NCBI GenBank assembly: GCA_905612225.1
Contig: CAJQRG010000067.1
Coordinates: 1-35,198, forward strand
Direction of reading: 5' to 3'
From: Emcibacteraceae bacterium
GTDB lineage: Bacteria > Pseudomonadota > Alphaproteobacteria > Sphingomonadales > Emcibacteraceae
Length of the DNA stretch: 35,198 bases
Shown: in pieces, positions 17,686 to 26,500 of the stretch
How positions within the stretch are numbered: the stretch's first letter is position 1
Layout of the letters: each line of letters opens with the position of its first letter
Position numbers and translations under genes: made by a program
Notes under the pieces: model-generated
The model's database searches: none
What the model saw: only the letters and a program-made list of their open reading frames with translations
Told to the model about the DNA's origin: nothing

Positions 17686-18906
17686 ATGAGCATTAAATTA
17701 TGGACAGATGTAAATCTACTAACTATGGCTGAAGGCGATAGGCCTTATGGCCTAATAAAAAATGCCACACTTGTAAGTGATGGCGAACAGATTGTATGGG
17801 TTGGGCAAAACAACGACCTTCCGGATCACTTTGTTGGCGAAACAATCTATTGCAAGGGCTCCTATATGTCCCCCGGTCTAATTGATTGCCATACTCACCT
17901 CGTTTATGGAGGAAATCGCATCGACGAATTTGAAAAACGCTTAACAGGTGTTAGCTATGAGGAAATAGCAGCAGCTGGAGGTGGAATTTTATCCACCGTA
18001 GAAGCAACGCGTGCCGCCAGCGAAGATGACCTTGTTAAAACAGCAAAAAAAAGACTGGCGACATATATGCAAGAGGGCGTTACTACTATTGAAATAAAAT
18101 CTGGCTACGGACTTGATGTTGAGAATGAAATAAAAATGCTGCGTGCCGCTAAGAAACTTGGACGCATTTCAGGAATAGACGTTATCCCTACATTCCTTGG
18201 TGCGCACGCACTACCGCCAGAGTATTCAGATAATCGTGCTGGCTATATAAATCTCATAATTAACGAAATGTTACCTATAATTGCAAAAGAGCGGCTCGCT
18301 GATGTCGTTGATGGTTTTTGTGAAAACATTGGTTTTAGCCCTCAAGAAATAGAGAAAATTTTTAAAGCCGCCACAAAACTTGGATTTAAACTAAAGCTTC
18401 ACTCGGAACAACTTTCAGATCAAAAAGGAGCTACGTTAGCAGCAAAATATAACGCATTATCTGCCGATCATCTAGAACACCTTTCAATAGATAGTATTCT
18501 TGAAATGAAGAAGTCAGGCACTGTAGCTGTTTTACTTCCTGGTGCCTATTACACACTCCGTGACACCGTCATTCCACCAATAGAGGAACTTCGCCGCGCT
18601 CAGGTCCCTATCGCCATTGGTTCTGACTGTAATCCGGGATCCTCCCCTGTCTTGTCACTTAAGTTGATGATTAATATGGCATCTACATTGTTTAAATTAA
18701 CCCCTGAAGAAGCTTTAGCCGGCGTTACTCGAAATGCGGCCAAGGCTTTAGGACTAGATGACCGTGGGATTTTAAAGAAAGGATTAAAAGCAGATATGGT
18801 GTTGTGGGATATTGAGCACCCAGCTGAACTATCCTATCAGATAGGCGGCAACCAAACCCTTAAGGTCATTAAGGGTGGAGATATTATTTTTGCACGTGAT
18901 AAATAA
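17686..18906 (+). CDS. hutI: Imidazolonepropionase (HutI)
   Basis: Amidohydrolase of 406 residues that opens 4-imidazolone-5-propionate to N-formimino-L-glutamate. Metal-binding DCHTHLVYGG lies at about 68-77 (His69 and His71), followed by GGGILSTVEATR, EIKSGYGLD, KLHSEQLSD, ADHLEHL and GSDCNPGS, all family blocks. The ATG at 17686 gives the normal family length; a TTG at 17620 would add 22 residues read from the operator and a likely promoter, and is rejected. It is divergent from hutF and shares its operator. It completes the five-enzyme pathway together with HutH, HutU, HutF and HutG. Confidence 0.94.
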   Translation: MSIKLWTDVNLLTMAEGDRPYGLIKNATLVSDGEQIVWVGQNNDLPDHFVGETIYCKGSYMSPGLIDCHTHLVYGGNRIDEFEKRLTGVSYEEIAAAGGGILSTVEATRAASEDDLVKTAKKRLATYMQEGVTTIEIKSGYGLDVENEIKMLRAAKKLGRISGIDVIPTFLGAHALPPEYSDNRAGYINLIINEMLPIIAKERLADVVDGFCENIGFSPQEIEKIFKAATKLGFKLKLHSEQLSDQKGATLAAKYNALSADHLEHLSIDSILEMKKSGTVAVLLPGAYYTLRDTVIPPIEELRRAQVPIAIGSDCNPGSSPVLSLKLMINMASTLFKLTPEEALAGVTRNAAKALGLDDRGILKKGLKADMVLWDIEHPAELSYQIGGNQTLKVIKGGDIIFARDK

Positions 18907-18934
18907 AAAATCGGTCCAAATTTTAGTTGAACCG
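18905..18934 (-). terminator. Rho-independent terminator for the NSS transporter gene
   Basis: Inverted repeat: CGGT and CAA (18912-18919) pair with TTG and ACCG (18927-18934) around one mismatch and a seven-base loop. On the minus strand it is followed by ATTTTTTA, a typical T-tract, so it best fits the transporter gene, which ends 20 bases before it. It overlaps the hutI stop region, so it may also slow hutI transcripts. Confidence 0.55.
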
Positions 18935-18954
18935 CTCTTATAAAATTTTCACTA

Positions 18955-20352
18955 TTACAGGATGAAAGCCATCAGCGGATCAAGTAACTCAAAGAGCTGC
19001 AAAATAAGAACGCTAATTACAACCGGAACAACCACCTTAATAATCACACGCCAGAATTTAAAGAGCAGGCTATCGTCAAGACCAAGTTCTTCAAGCACAT
19101 CCTTCCGCTTCATAACCCACCCAACAAAAATACCTGCAAATAGCGCGTTAATGAGCATCATCGCATTCGCAGACATATATTCAAGTATATCCATAATATT
19201 TTTACTGGCAACCGTATCACTGAATGTCAATAGTCGGACATCCGAGAGAATATTCATAGAAAGTGCGGATACCGCTGCAAGACACCATAAACCTATTCCA
19301 ACCAATAAAGAACCTTTGCCGCGAGTAAGAATACCGCGTTCTTCTAGATTAGAAACTGCAGGCTCAAAAAGTGATATGGTTGAAGTAACCGCGGCGAATG
19401 CAAGGAGTAAGAAAAATAGTATACCGAATAATTGCCCGAATGGCATTTGATCAAATATAATTGGCAAGGTTACAAAAACAAGATTTGGCCCAGAATCTAA
19501 CTCAAGTCCATTTGTAAATACAATAGGAAATATCGCAAAACCAGCAATCAGTGCTACGAAGGTATCAGCAAATGCTACGCCGCACGCAAGCTTTGGAATA
19601 CTTTCTTTCTTTGGCAGATATGAACCATAAACTAACATCGTTGCGCTACCTAAAGATAATGAAAAGAATGCTTGGCCAGCCGCCTCAAGAACAGTTTTGC
19701 CGGTAATTTTTGAAAAATCAGGCGTAAACATAAACTCAAACGTTTCCCTCATACCGCCGTTAAATGCAGAATAGATCACCAAAGATACAAGGATTAAAAA
19801 TAGCATTGGCATAAGTATTTTAACAGCTTTTTCAAGGCCTAACTTCACGCCCCGTGAAATAACAAAAGCAGTAATTGAAAGACTTATCGTCATCCAGAAA
19901 ATAAGAGTTAATGGACTTTGTTGCATATCCGTAAAAACCTTCAAAGTCTGGCCTTCAACGAGGTTGTTAAGCTGCCCCGATATCATCGAATAAACATAAT
20001 TAAGTGTCCATCCCGATACAACAAAGTAAAACCCTAAGATACCAAGAGGCGTAAGAACATTAATCCACCCCATGCATTTCCAAAATGGTTGACTTTTTTT
20101 GCCTTCTGAAAGTGCAGTAAAAGCAGAGATTGGAGGAAGCTGCTTACGACGTCCAATGGTTAATTCTGTCATTACTAATGGAATTCCGAAAAAGGCAACA
20201 ATACCTAAATAAAGAAGTACGAAGGCCCCACCCCCATTTTCTCCAACCACATAAGGAAACCTATAAATATTTCCAAGCCCAACCGCAGAACCAATTGCGG
20301 CTAGTAGGAATGCCGTTCCAGAAGACCATTTTTCCTGAGCTACATGTGTCAC
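18955..20352 (-). CDS. NSS-family sodium-dependent amino-acid symporter
   Basis: Inner-membrane transporter of 465 residues in the neurotransmitter:sodium symporter family (LeuT fold), with about eleven or twelve hydrophobic helices. Helix 1 carries AAIGSAVGLGNIYRFPY, the unwound sodium- and substrate-binding segment, followed by NGGGAFVLLY and ELTIGRR. Bacterial members import amino acids such as leucine, tryptophan or tyrosine. Next to hut genes, histidine or another aromatic amino acid is an attractive substrate, but the sequence alone does not decide. It converges on hutI. A degenerate HutC-like half-site sits in its probable promoter. Confidence 0.9.
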   Translation of the reverse strand: MTHVAQEKWSSGTAFLLAAIGSAVGLGNIYRFPYVVGENGGGAFVLLYLGIVAFFGIPLVMTELTIGRRKQLPPISAFTALSEGKKSQPFWKCMGWINVLTPLGILGFYFVVSGWTLNYVYSMISGQLNNLVEGQTLKVFTDMQQSPLTLIFWMTISLSITAFVISRGVKLGLEKAVKILMPMLFLILVSLVIYSAFNGGMRETFEFMFTPDFSKITGKTVLEAAGQAFFSLSLGSATMLVYGSYLPKKESIPKLACGVAFADTFVALIAGFAIFPIVFTNGLELDSGPNLVFVTLPIIFDQMPFGQLFGILFFLLLAFAAVTSTISLFEPAVSNLEERGILTRGKGSLLVGIGLWCLAAVSALSMNILSDVRLLTFSDTVASKNIMDILEYMSANAMMLINALFAGIFVGWVMKRKDVLEELGLDDSLLFKFWRVIIKVVVPVVISVLILQLFELLDPLMAFIL

Positions 20353-20444
20353 TTAAATTTCTCCATTTTTTATATTGGCTAAAGTAGCATAACAATTCAT
20401 CGCGTCCATAAAATAATTCCAGACAAATTTTATTAACGAGTTTA

Positions 20445-20474
20445 TTGTATATAACCATAACGAGAATGATCAAT
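20445..20474 (-). promoter_or_regulatory. Candidate promoter of the NSS gene with degenerate HutC-like site
   Basis: On the minus strand TTGATC (20474-20469) is followed, 16-18 bases later, by TATACA/TACAAT. The same bases read on plus as TTGTATATAACC (20445-20456), which keeps one HutC half-site (TTGTATATA) and loses the other. It may be only a -10 element that resembles the operator. Confidence 0.3.
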
Positions 20475-20553
20475 TTTTAATCAAGGTTGTTTAACCTAAA
20501 ACCTTTATTAAACCATTTTAAATTTACAATAAAATAGAATATTTAAACTAATC

Positions 20554-21588
20554 TCAGCGTTTTGCCGCATTAGCAATTCTTAAACAAGCCCGAGCGCAGA
20601 TTGCTTCAACAGGCATACCAGTTGTCTTGCAGTCCTGTTCAGCCTCTGAGGTAATCAACATAGCGCTCGCTAGGCGACCTGTTGTCCATTTTGAGAGGTC
20701 CGCCTTAAAGGTACGGGTTTCCATCGCAAAAACTTTAGGAACCAGTTTATCCATTGCCTGTTTGGCTGAAAAACCCTGGTCCATGTGCCCTCTTACTAAA
20801 TGCATACGCTGAATTTTACGCAACAGTAACCTCAGTATCGCTATTGGGTTTTCTCCACGATTAAAGGCTTTAAAAATACTATCATCAAGAGTACGTAAAT
20901 CACCACCAGTGGTTGCACTAATTATAGTATCAATGCTTAAAGTACCGCTGTCCCCAATACATGCTGAAACATCTTCCAGACTTACCATATCGCTTTGTCT
21001 TTTTTCCGAAGGTCCCATATAAACTGCAAGTTTGTTTAGTTCGCTTCTGGAGACTAAACGATCACTGCCTAAGTTCATTTGTAAAAATGAGTTGGCATCA
21101 GTATCAATTGAAAGATTGTTTTCTCGCATAACTTCATGAATTAATGCGTCAAGTGACGCATGATTATCTTCATAGCAAGCAATTGCTCCAGCATTTTTAG
21201 CTTTTTCAAAAAGTTTTCTAAGCCCTGATGTAGGACGAAGGTTTCCGGCCGTTATTATAATAAGGCCGTCTCCAATTGGATTTTCTAGAAAACTTTGCGC
21301 AGCCTTAGTGGCATTTTCTGATGCACCTTCGACCCTGATTACCCGACGGCCTCCCATCATTGAAATAGCGGCTGCTTCATCAGCGAGGAGCCCTGGCTCG
21401 GATTTCAATTTATCAGGATCTATGTGAGCAACAAGGAATGGGTCTTGTAGTTCTTGCACCACTTGTTTTGCTATTTTTGATGAGCGCTCCCGCACCAAAC
21501 CTTCGTCTGGGCCAAAAACAAGAACTGCGAGATACTGAGGTGAAAGTTTTTTAACTTGTGTATCAACATCACGGTAAGAAAACTTCAT
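20554..21588 (-). CDS. holA: DNA polymerase III subunit delta (HolA)
   Basis: Clamp-loader delta subunit of 344 residues, which opens the sliding clamp during loading of the replicative polymerase. The N-terminal domain begins KFSYRDVDTQVKK and carries the family's LVFGPDEGLVRERSSKIA block in place of a functional P-loop, then DPFLVAHIDPD, GGRRVIRVEGA and, near the C-terminus, ILRLLLRKIQRMH. GGAGCGGAG precedes the start, which shares one base with the lptE stop. The leuS-lptE-holA order is widespread in Gram-negative bacteria. Confidence 0.9.
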   Translation of the reverse strand: MKFSYRDVDTQVKKLSPQYLAVLVFGPDEGLVRERSSKIAKQVVQELQDPFLVAHIDPDKLKSEPGLLADEAAAISMMGGRRVIRVEGASENATKAAQSFLENPIGDGLIIITAGNLRPTSGLRKLFEKAKNAGAIACYEDNHASLDALIHEVMRENNLSIDTDANSFLQMNLGSDRLVSRSELNKLAVYMGPSEKRQSDMVSLEDVSACIGDSGTLSIDTIISATTGGDLRTLDDSIFKAFNRGENPIAILRLLLRKIQRMHLVRGHMDQGFSAKQAMDKLVPKVFAMETRTFKADLSKWTTGRLASAMLITSEAEQDCKTTGMPVEAICARACLRIANAAKR

Positions 21589-22139
21589 TACTCCGCTCCT
21601 GGCGGGTTTTCGCTCAAAAATGTACCTATGCGCGTAATAATCTGGTTAGCAACTTCTTCTGACAGACGTTCAAGAGAGGTATTACGGGCAGTCATATTAG
21701 AAAAGTCCGACTGCACCAAATCATAAGTTACTATGGCCCTCGCGGTTCCATCCATGATAACATTCTCTAAATTTATATCACTTAACTTAAACGCTACGGT
21801 AAGCTTAAGGTTTTGAAGTGTAACAGATTCATCACCACGAATACCGTAACCTGCTTCCTCAACATCATAGTTTGCCTGGAGCAGATATAGTGCCGGTAAT
21901 CCATTAGAGGAAAGGGGGGAAATCCGTTCAGTTAAATTGTTTTGCAAAAGCTGTGATAAGCGTTCTTGCCGACCTTGCATATTTCTAATTTGATCTATCT
22001 CGATATTGGCCATCACTTGGGATAGGTCCGACCCGCCTGCAGAGCTGATTCCATACATTGGTTTAAAACCACAAGACGACACAATAAGCACCAGAAAAAT
22101 GCCTAGGGTCTTAGCAATTATTTTAGATTTACGCTGCAT
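21588..22139 (-). CDS. lptE: LPS-assembly lipoprotein LptE
   Basis: Outer-membrane lipoprotein of 183 residues that plugs and assists LptD in delivering lipopolysaccharide to the cell surface. It has a lipoprotein signal with lipobox VSSC (lipidated Cys23) followed by GFKPMYG, the usual start of mature LptE. The rest is the small alpha/beta LptE fold (conserved VTLQNLKLTVAFKL region). GGAGG lies upstream. Its stop overlaps the holA start by one base and leuS ends 23 bases before it. Confidence 0.9.
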   Translation of the reverse strand: MQRKSKIIAKTLGIFLVLIVSSCGFKPMYGISSAGGSDLSQVMANIEIDQIRNMQGRQERLSQLLQNNLTERISPLSSNGLPALYLLQANYDVEEAGYGIRGDESVTLQNLKLTVAFKLSDINLENVIMDGTARAIVTYDLVQSDFSNMTARNTSLERLSEEVANQIITRIGTFLSENPPGAE

Positions 22140-22162
22140 AGAGGGCCTCCGTTATTAATCTA

Positions 22163-24727
22163 TCATAAAACAATATTAACGATTTTGTTGGGGACAACAA
22201 TAATCTTTCTGATCTCTTTTTTTCCAATGGCATTTTGGACTTTTTCAGATGCTAGTGACAACGCCTCCAACAACTCCTTGTCTAAATCTTTTTCAACCTC
22301 AAGCTTATCGCGAAGTTTTCCTTGAACCTGTACAACCACAGTCACCGAAGATTGTTGCATAAGTTCTGGTTTTGCTATTGGCCATGCTGCATCAGAAACA
22401 AGTCCTTTTTCCCCAATCATTACCCACATTTCTTCGGCCAGATGCGGCATCATTGGAGACGTCAATAATATTATGGTCCTCACAGCTTCAAAAAGCGAAA
22501 ATTTATCACCCACACTATTATCGGCATCAAACGAAGTGATTGCATTGGCAAACTTATAAGTTTGCGCTACTGAACTATTAAAATGAAATTCCTCAATATC
22601 TTTTCCAATTTGAGCGATTGAAAGGTGGGTCATACGGCGAAGGTCTTTGGCAGCCTTACTAAACTCTTGTGGCTCCACTATATTTTTAGATGCCTTATCA
22701 ATATTTCCTGTCACAGTCCGCCATAGACGCTGAGTAAAACGCCATGCACCTTCGACGCCCTCTTCTGTCCATTCAAGGTCACGCTCTGGAGGGCTGTCAG
22801 ATAGCATAAACCAACGCGCCGTGTCAGCACCATAGGTATCTATGATAGACGTCGGGTCAACAACATTCTTTTTTGATTTTGACATTTTAATGGAGCGGCC
22901 AGGAATTACAATTTCTCCTGTTACACGGTGAATAAATTGACCGTCCTGCTGTCTATCAAGTTCTTCCGGTAGTATCCAATCACCATTTTTATTTTGATAA
23001 GTTTCGTGGCAAACCATACCCTGAGTAAAAAGACCATCAAACGGCTCTTCAACATCACACAACCCAACTTCTTTCATAGCACGAGTGAAAAATCGTGAAT
23101 ATAGAAGGTGGAGAATAGCATGTTCAACCCCCCCTACATATTGGTCCACCGGCATCCAGTAATCAGCGGCCTCTTTATCGAAGGGCTCGTTCGAATGGGG
23201 TGAGGCGAAGCGGATAAAGTACCAAGAGCTGTCAATAAACGTATCAAATGTATCTGTTTCCCTTTCGGCAGCTTTGCCGCAACTAGGACAATTCACATGC
23301 TTCCAGGTCGGATGGTAGCTCAAGGGATTGCCCGGCAAATCAAAGCTAACGTCATCGGGTAAAACCAAAGGCAATTCGCTTTTAGGTAAAGGCACCACGC
23401 CACAGTCATCACAGTAAACTATAGGGATAGGCGCACCCCAATAACGCTGGCGACTTATACCCCAGTCCCGTAAGCGATAATTCGTTGTAGCTTCTCCGAA
23501 ACCACCCTTTTCTGCGAGAGAAATAATTTTTGACTTAGCATCGTCGATAGACATTCCGTCTAAAAAACCAGAATTTCCTATAATACCTGTATCGGTATAG
23601 GCAATATTCTCAACGATGAATGAAGCCGCCGCTTTATCTTTTGGAATAACGACGGCCTGAACATTAAGATCATATTTTCTAGCAAAATCAAGGTCCCGCT
23701 GATCATGGGCTGGGCATCCAAAAACTGCCCCCGTTCCATATTCCATTAACACAAAATTGGCAACATAAACTGGCAATTCAGTATCGTCAATAAATGGGTG
23801 ACCCATGCGTAGGTCAAGCTTAAAGCCTTTTTTTTCAGCTTTTTCAAGCGCCTCTTCACTGGTTCCTAATTTACGACATTCTCCAATAAATGCTTCTAGC
23901 TTTTTATTATTTTGAGAAAACTTTAAGGCAATTGGGTGATCCGCTGCAATAGCAATAAAAGATGCGCCAAAAATAGTGTCTGGGCGGGTTGTATAAACTT
24001 TAATTTTATCCTGTGTAATAATTCCATTAAACGTCAGTTGCATCCCCTTGGATTTTCCAATCCAATTTTTTTGCATAGTCCGGACTTTTTCCGGCCACCG
24101 GTCAAGCATATCTAATTTTGCATCGAGATCATCAGCAGCATCGGTAATTTTCAAGAACCATTGACTTAGCTTTTTACGTTCTACCGGCGCACCGCTACGC
24201 CAACCCTTACCATCTATAACCTGCTCATTGGCGAGCACTGTATTATCTATTGGATCCCAATTAACCCAACTTGCTTTTCGGTAAACTAGACCCGCATCTA
24301 AAAAGTCAATGAACATAGCCTGTTCTTTACCATAATAATCAGGGTCACATGTGGCTATCTCTCGTGACCAATCGATCGAAAAGCCAATAGATTTCATTTG
24401 CTTCTTCATATGATCAATGTTTTCGTAGGTCCATTTCGCAGGGTGAACCTTATGTTCCATTGCAGCATTTTCTGCCGGCATCCCAAAAGCATCCCATCCC
24501 ATAGGATGAAGAACATTAAAACCTTTTGAGCGCTTATAACGGGCGACAACATCCCCCTGCGTATAGTTTCTAACGTGCCCCATATGTATGCGGCCCGACG
24601 GATATGGAAACATTTCAAGCACATAATATTTTGGCTTACTACGGTCCTCACCCACCCTAAAGGTGTCGTTATCCGCCCATATTTTTTGCCACTTTGCCTC
24701 TGTCGCGCGGGCGTTATAGCGTGTCAT
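22163..24727 (-). CDS. leuS: Leucyl-tRNA synthetase (LeuS)
   Basis: Class I aminoacyl-tRNA synthetase of 854 residues that charges tRNA-Leu. The HIGH motif appears as [11 protein letters not shown] (41-51) and KMSKS at 614-618. The CP1 editing domain spans roughly 225-420 with the TTRPDT(I/L)FG block ([13 protein letters not shown]), and a cysteine pair CDDCG plus CPSCG marks the zinc-type insertion. The length matches bacterial LeuS. AGGA nine bases before the ATG supports the start. It follows the DUF3576 gene after 97 bases and leads into lptE and holA. Confidence 0.97.
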   Translation of the reverse strand: MTRYNARATEAKWQKIWADNDTFRVGEDRSKPKYYVLEMFPYPSGRIHMGHVRNYTQGDVVARYKRSKGFNVLHPMGWDAFGMPAENAAMEHKVHPAKWTYENIDHMKKQMKSIGFSIDWSREIATCDPDYYGKEQAMFIDFLDAGLVYRKASWVNWDPIDNTVLANEQVIDGKGWRSGAPVERKKLSQWFLKITDAADDLDAKLDMLDRWPEKVRTMQKNWIGKSKGMQLTFNGIITQDKIKVYTTRPDTIFGASFIAIAADHPIALKFSQNNKKLEAFIGECRKLGTSEEALEKAEKKGFKLDLRMGHPFIDDTELPVYVANFVLMEYGTGAVFGCPAHDQRDLDFARKYDLNVQAVVIPKDKAAASFIVENIAYTDTGIIGNSGFLDGMSIDDAKSKIISLAEKGGFGEATTNYRLRDWGISRQRYWGAPIPIVYCDDCGVVPLPKSELPLVLPDDVSFDLPGNPLSYHPTWKHVNCPSCGKAAERETDTFDTFIDSSWYFIRFASPHSNEPFDKEAADYWMPVDQYVGGVEHAILHLLYSRFFTRAMKEVGLCDVEEPFDGLFTQGMVCHETYQNKNGDWILPEELDRQQDGQFIHRVTGEIVIPGRSIKMSKSKKNVVDPTSIIDTYGADTARWFMLSDSPPERDLEWTEEGVEGAWRFTQRLWRTVTGNIDKASKNIVEPQEFSKAAKDLRRMTHLSIAQIGKDIEEFHFNSSVAQTYKFANAITSFDADNSVGDKFSLFEAVRTIILLTSPMMPHLAEEMWVMIGEKGLVSDAAWPIAKPELMQQSSVTVVVQVQGKLRDKLEVEKDLDKELLEALSLASEKVQNAIGKKEIRKIIVVPNKIVNIVL

Positions 24728-24824
24728 ATTTTCTATTCCTAGTATATAAAAAAAACATTCCTAACCTTCTAAGTTAGCTCAAATCATGATACTTAAAAAA
24801 TTATTTATTTATTGTTTAATATTA

Positions 24825-25295
24825 TTAAGATGTTAGCGGCGCATTATCGCGTCGCAATAACCTTGCCTGTAATACGATCGCTGTATTGATCTGAATTAAA
24901 GCATCAGGGCGGGGCTGAATAGAAACCCAGTTTCCGTCTCTGAATATTTCTCTGTGCACACTGATATTTAATGCATCTGCTCGTAATTTTTTACCAACAA
25001 TAAATACATCAACCTTAGTACGTTCATCAGGATTAGCAGGGTTAACTATCCAATCAGTAATAATAGTTCCACCTTCATGATCCGCAGATAACAATGGCAT
25101 AAACGACAGCGTATCGAGAGTTGCACGCCAAAGATAGGCGTTCACCCCTATTGTATACAATTCCTCAGCTGCTAAAATATTGTCGCGAGGTTCACCAAGT
25201 TCACTTCGCTTACTACATCCGGTCAGAGAAATTAAAATCAGCGCTACTAAAGTCGTTAAAACAACTTTCACTAAATTTTTATATTTTATTATCAT
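24825..25295 (-). CDS. DUF3576 family lipoprotein
   Basis: Lipoprotein of 156 residues with lipobox LTGC (Cys27) after a hydrophobic segment. The mature part matches DUF3576, a family largely confined to alphaproteobacteria and often found directly before leuS: GVNAYLWRATLDTLSFMPL, then GGTIITDWIVNP, then KVDVFIVGKKLRADALNISVHRE. Function is unknown; location and the lipid anchor suggest an envelope role near LptE. A promoter candidate and a leader hairpin lie upstream, so this gene probably heads the operon. Confidence 0.85.
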   Translation of the reverse strand: MIIKYKNLVKVVLTTLVALILISLTGCSKRSELGEPRDNILAAEELYTIGVNAYLWRATLDTLSFMPLLSADHEGGTIITDWIVNPANPDERTKVDVFIVGKKLRADALNISVHREIFRDGNWVSIQPRPDALIQINTAIVLQARLLRRDNAPLTS

Positions 25296-25314
25296 TTATG
25301 TTCCATTCCATTAA

Positions 25315-25339
25315 CCCTGGTAAGGTAAATATTACAGGG
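25315..25339 (-). repeat. Inverted repeat in the 5' leader of the DUF3576 operon
   Basis: CCCTG-g-TAA (25315-25323) pairs with TTACAGGG (25332-25339) around an eight-base loop, with one bulged base. It lies 20 bases upstream of the DUF3576 start and downstream of the promoter candidate, so would be transcribed. No T-tract follows, so it is a leader hairpin or an operator rather than a terminator. Confidence 0.4.
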
Positions 25340-25356
25340 TGCTTATTTCATGATTT

Positions 25357-25384
25357 TGTATACCATAACTATTGCAGCTGTCTA
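25357..25384 (-). promoter_or_regulatory. Candidate promoter of DUF3576-leuS-lptE-holA
   Basis: On the minus strand: TAGACA (25384-25379), a 16-base spacer and an extended -10, TGG-TATACA (-10 hexamer at 25362-25357). Transcription would start near 25350, giving a leader of about 55 bases that contains the inverted repeat. Confidence 0.45.
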
Positions 25385-25542
25385 GATAAAGCGGTTTATC
25401 CATATTCATTGATGAAATTTATTTGATTTAATGACAAAATACAATTTTCTTTGCTCAAAAGATTGAATTTATAATTTAATTCTATATACTTACAACCGAA
25501 TTAACCAAAACGGTTCGCGTGATAAACAGTATTACTTTTTAG

Positions 25543-25570
25543 TTGGCATAATTATAAAATTATTTATAAC
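25543..25570 (+). promoter_or_regulatory. Candidate promoter of the barrel-protein gene
   Basis: TTGGCA (25543-25548), a 16-base spacer and TATAAC (25565-25570). Transcription would start near 25577, directly at a HutC-like sequence. Confidence 0.4.
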
Positions 25571-25575
25571 TGAAT

Positions 25576-25587
25576 TTGTATATACGG
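25576..25587 (+). promoter_or_regulatory. HutC-like sequence at the predicted start of the barrel-protein transcript
   Basis: TTGTATATACGG matches the core TGTATATACA at nine of ten positions and lies where a repressor would block initiation. A one-mismatch copy is expected a few times by chance in a window this AT-rich, so this is a candidate only. Confidence 0.2.
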
Positions 25588-25600
25588 ATGAAGTAGTTAG

Positions 25601-26497
25601 ATGAAAAAATACGCTGAAAAAACTCGATGTGCGATCATTACTGGGTGCTTAACCATTACCCTGGGGTTGACCGTGGGCGCGTATGCTCAAGATCAGGTCG
25701 ATACTTATAAAATGAGTTCTAATGAAGAATTACGAGACGATTTTCTCCAATTTATCAATCCGCAAGAAGAGGCAGAACAATATATTTTATTAACTAACCC
25801 CAAGGAAAGAGGATCGTCCCTTACCGCCTTGGGAAAAAATAACCAAAAATCTGCTCCTCTTTTACAAGTCAATCATGAATACCGATACAATCCATCGATC
25901 TCATTTAATTTACCTTCTGCATTCCCAGCTATTGCAGGCAACCTAAAAACTGGTCTCCTCTCTGTTAGCGGACAAGGTGGATCACAATTTGTTGTTTCAT
26001 TAAATCCGTCGGGAAAAGAACGCTCCCCATTCAAATCATCTAAGTCTCTTGAGCTTGTTGTCGGTTCGAGCTTTATTAATGCGTCCACAAATCGTTATGC
26101 TGCATTTATTAATGAGGGTCTTCTTACACAGCGAGCTTACAACCTATCGCTAGGCTTAGGATATTCGGGGTTTAGACTTGGCGCTTCATACAGTCGCAAC
26201 GACTTCCTATTTTCATCCGATATGTCTGGTTTTGATCTAGGGTTTGGTTACGTAGGTGATAGTTGGTCAGCCAATTTGCGTATGGGAGAATACAACAAAT
26301 CACCATCACTTCTGCTATCACAAGATTATAATATCTTTGATCACATTTCAGCGTATGAACTTGGGGCGGCCTATAAATTGTTTTCTAATGTAAGCCTAAC
26401 TGGCCGATTTACATATTACTCATATGGAATGGGTAACGAATTTACAGCAGTTAATGACGTACAGTCACTCATCTTTGGTACGAAATTAAGCTTCTAA
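25601..26497 (+). CDS. Predicted outer-membrane beta-barrel protein of unknown family
   Basis: I do not recognise a named family. The 298-residue product has a signal peptide (cleavage near AYA/QD, residue 29), a polar segment to about residue 75, and then repeated amphipathic strands with alternating aromatic and small residues (for example YNLSLGLGYSGFRLGASYS and SGFDLGFGYVGDSWSANLRMG). It ends KLSF with a terminal Phe, the usual signal for the outer-membrane insertion machinery. It could be a small porin or structural barrel. It converges on the ThiE-like gene with a three-base gap. GGATGAAG upstream is a weak RBS. Confidence 0.6.
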   Translation: MKKYAEKTRCAIITGCLTITLGLTVGAYAQDQVDTYKMSSNEELRDDFLQFINPQEEAEQYILLTNPKERGSSLTALGKNNQKSAPLLQVNHEYRYNPSISFNLPSAFPAIAGNLKTGLLSVSGQGGSQFVVSLNPSGKERSPFKSSKSLELVVGSSFINASTNRYAAFINEGLLTQRAYNLSLGLGYSGFRLGASYSRNDFLFSSDMSGFDLGFGYVGDSWSANLRMGEYNKSPSLLLSQDYNIFDHISAYELGAAYKLFSNVSLTGRFTYYSYGMGNEFTAVNDVQSLIFGTKLSF

Positions 26498-26500
26498 AAC

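Larger units (their letters stand above)
25296..25600. other. Divergent intergenic region between the DUF3576 and barrel-protein genes
   Basis: A 305-base gap with no credible gene. It holds a promoter candidate for each direction, a leader hairpin on the DUF3576 side and a near-match to the HutC operator on the barrel-protein side, listed separately. The remainder is AT-rich with no structure I can support. Confidence 0.7.

Noticed and set aside
18962-19450. A 162-codon plus-strand frame opposite the NSS gene
   Set aside because: It is the antisense of a strongly supported membrane protein; its Ser/Thr/Ile-rich translation is typical of such shadows.
20484-20497. AGGTT-GTTT-AACCT hairpin downstream of holA
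   Set aside because: Only five A/T-containing pairs and no T-tract on either side; too weak to call as the holA terminator.
25151-25160. TTGTATACAA palindrome resembling the HutC site
   Set aside because: It lacks the central TA, so half-site spacing is two bases short, and it lies inside the DUF3576 coding region.
25121-25426. A 101-codon plus-strand frame over the DUF3576 start and upstream gap
   Set aside because: It covers the antisense of a recognised lipoprotein and its promoter, with no RBS or recognisable product.
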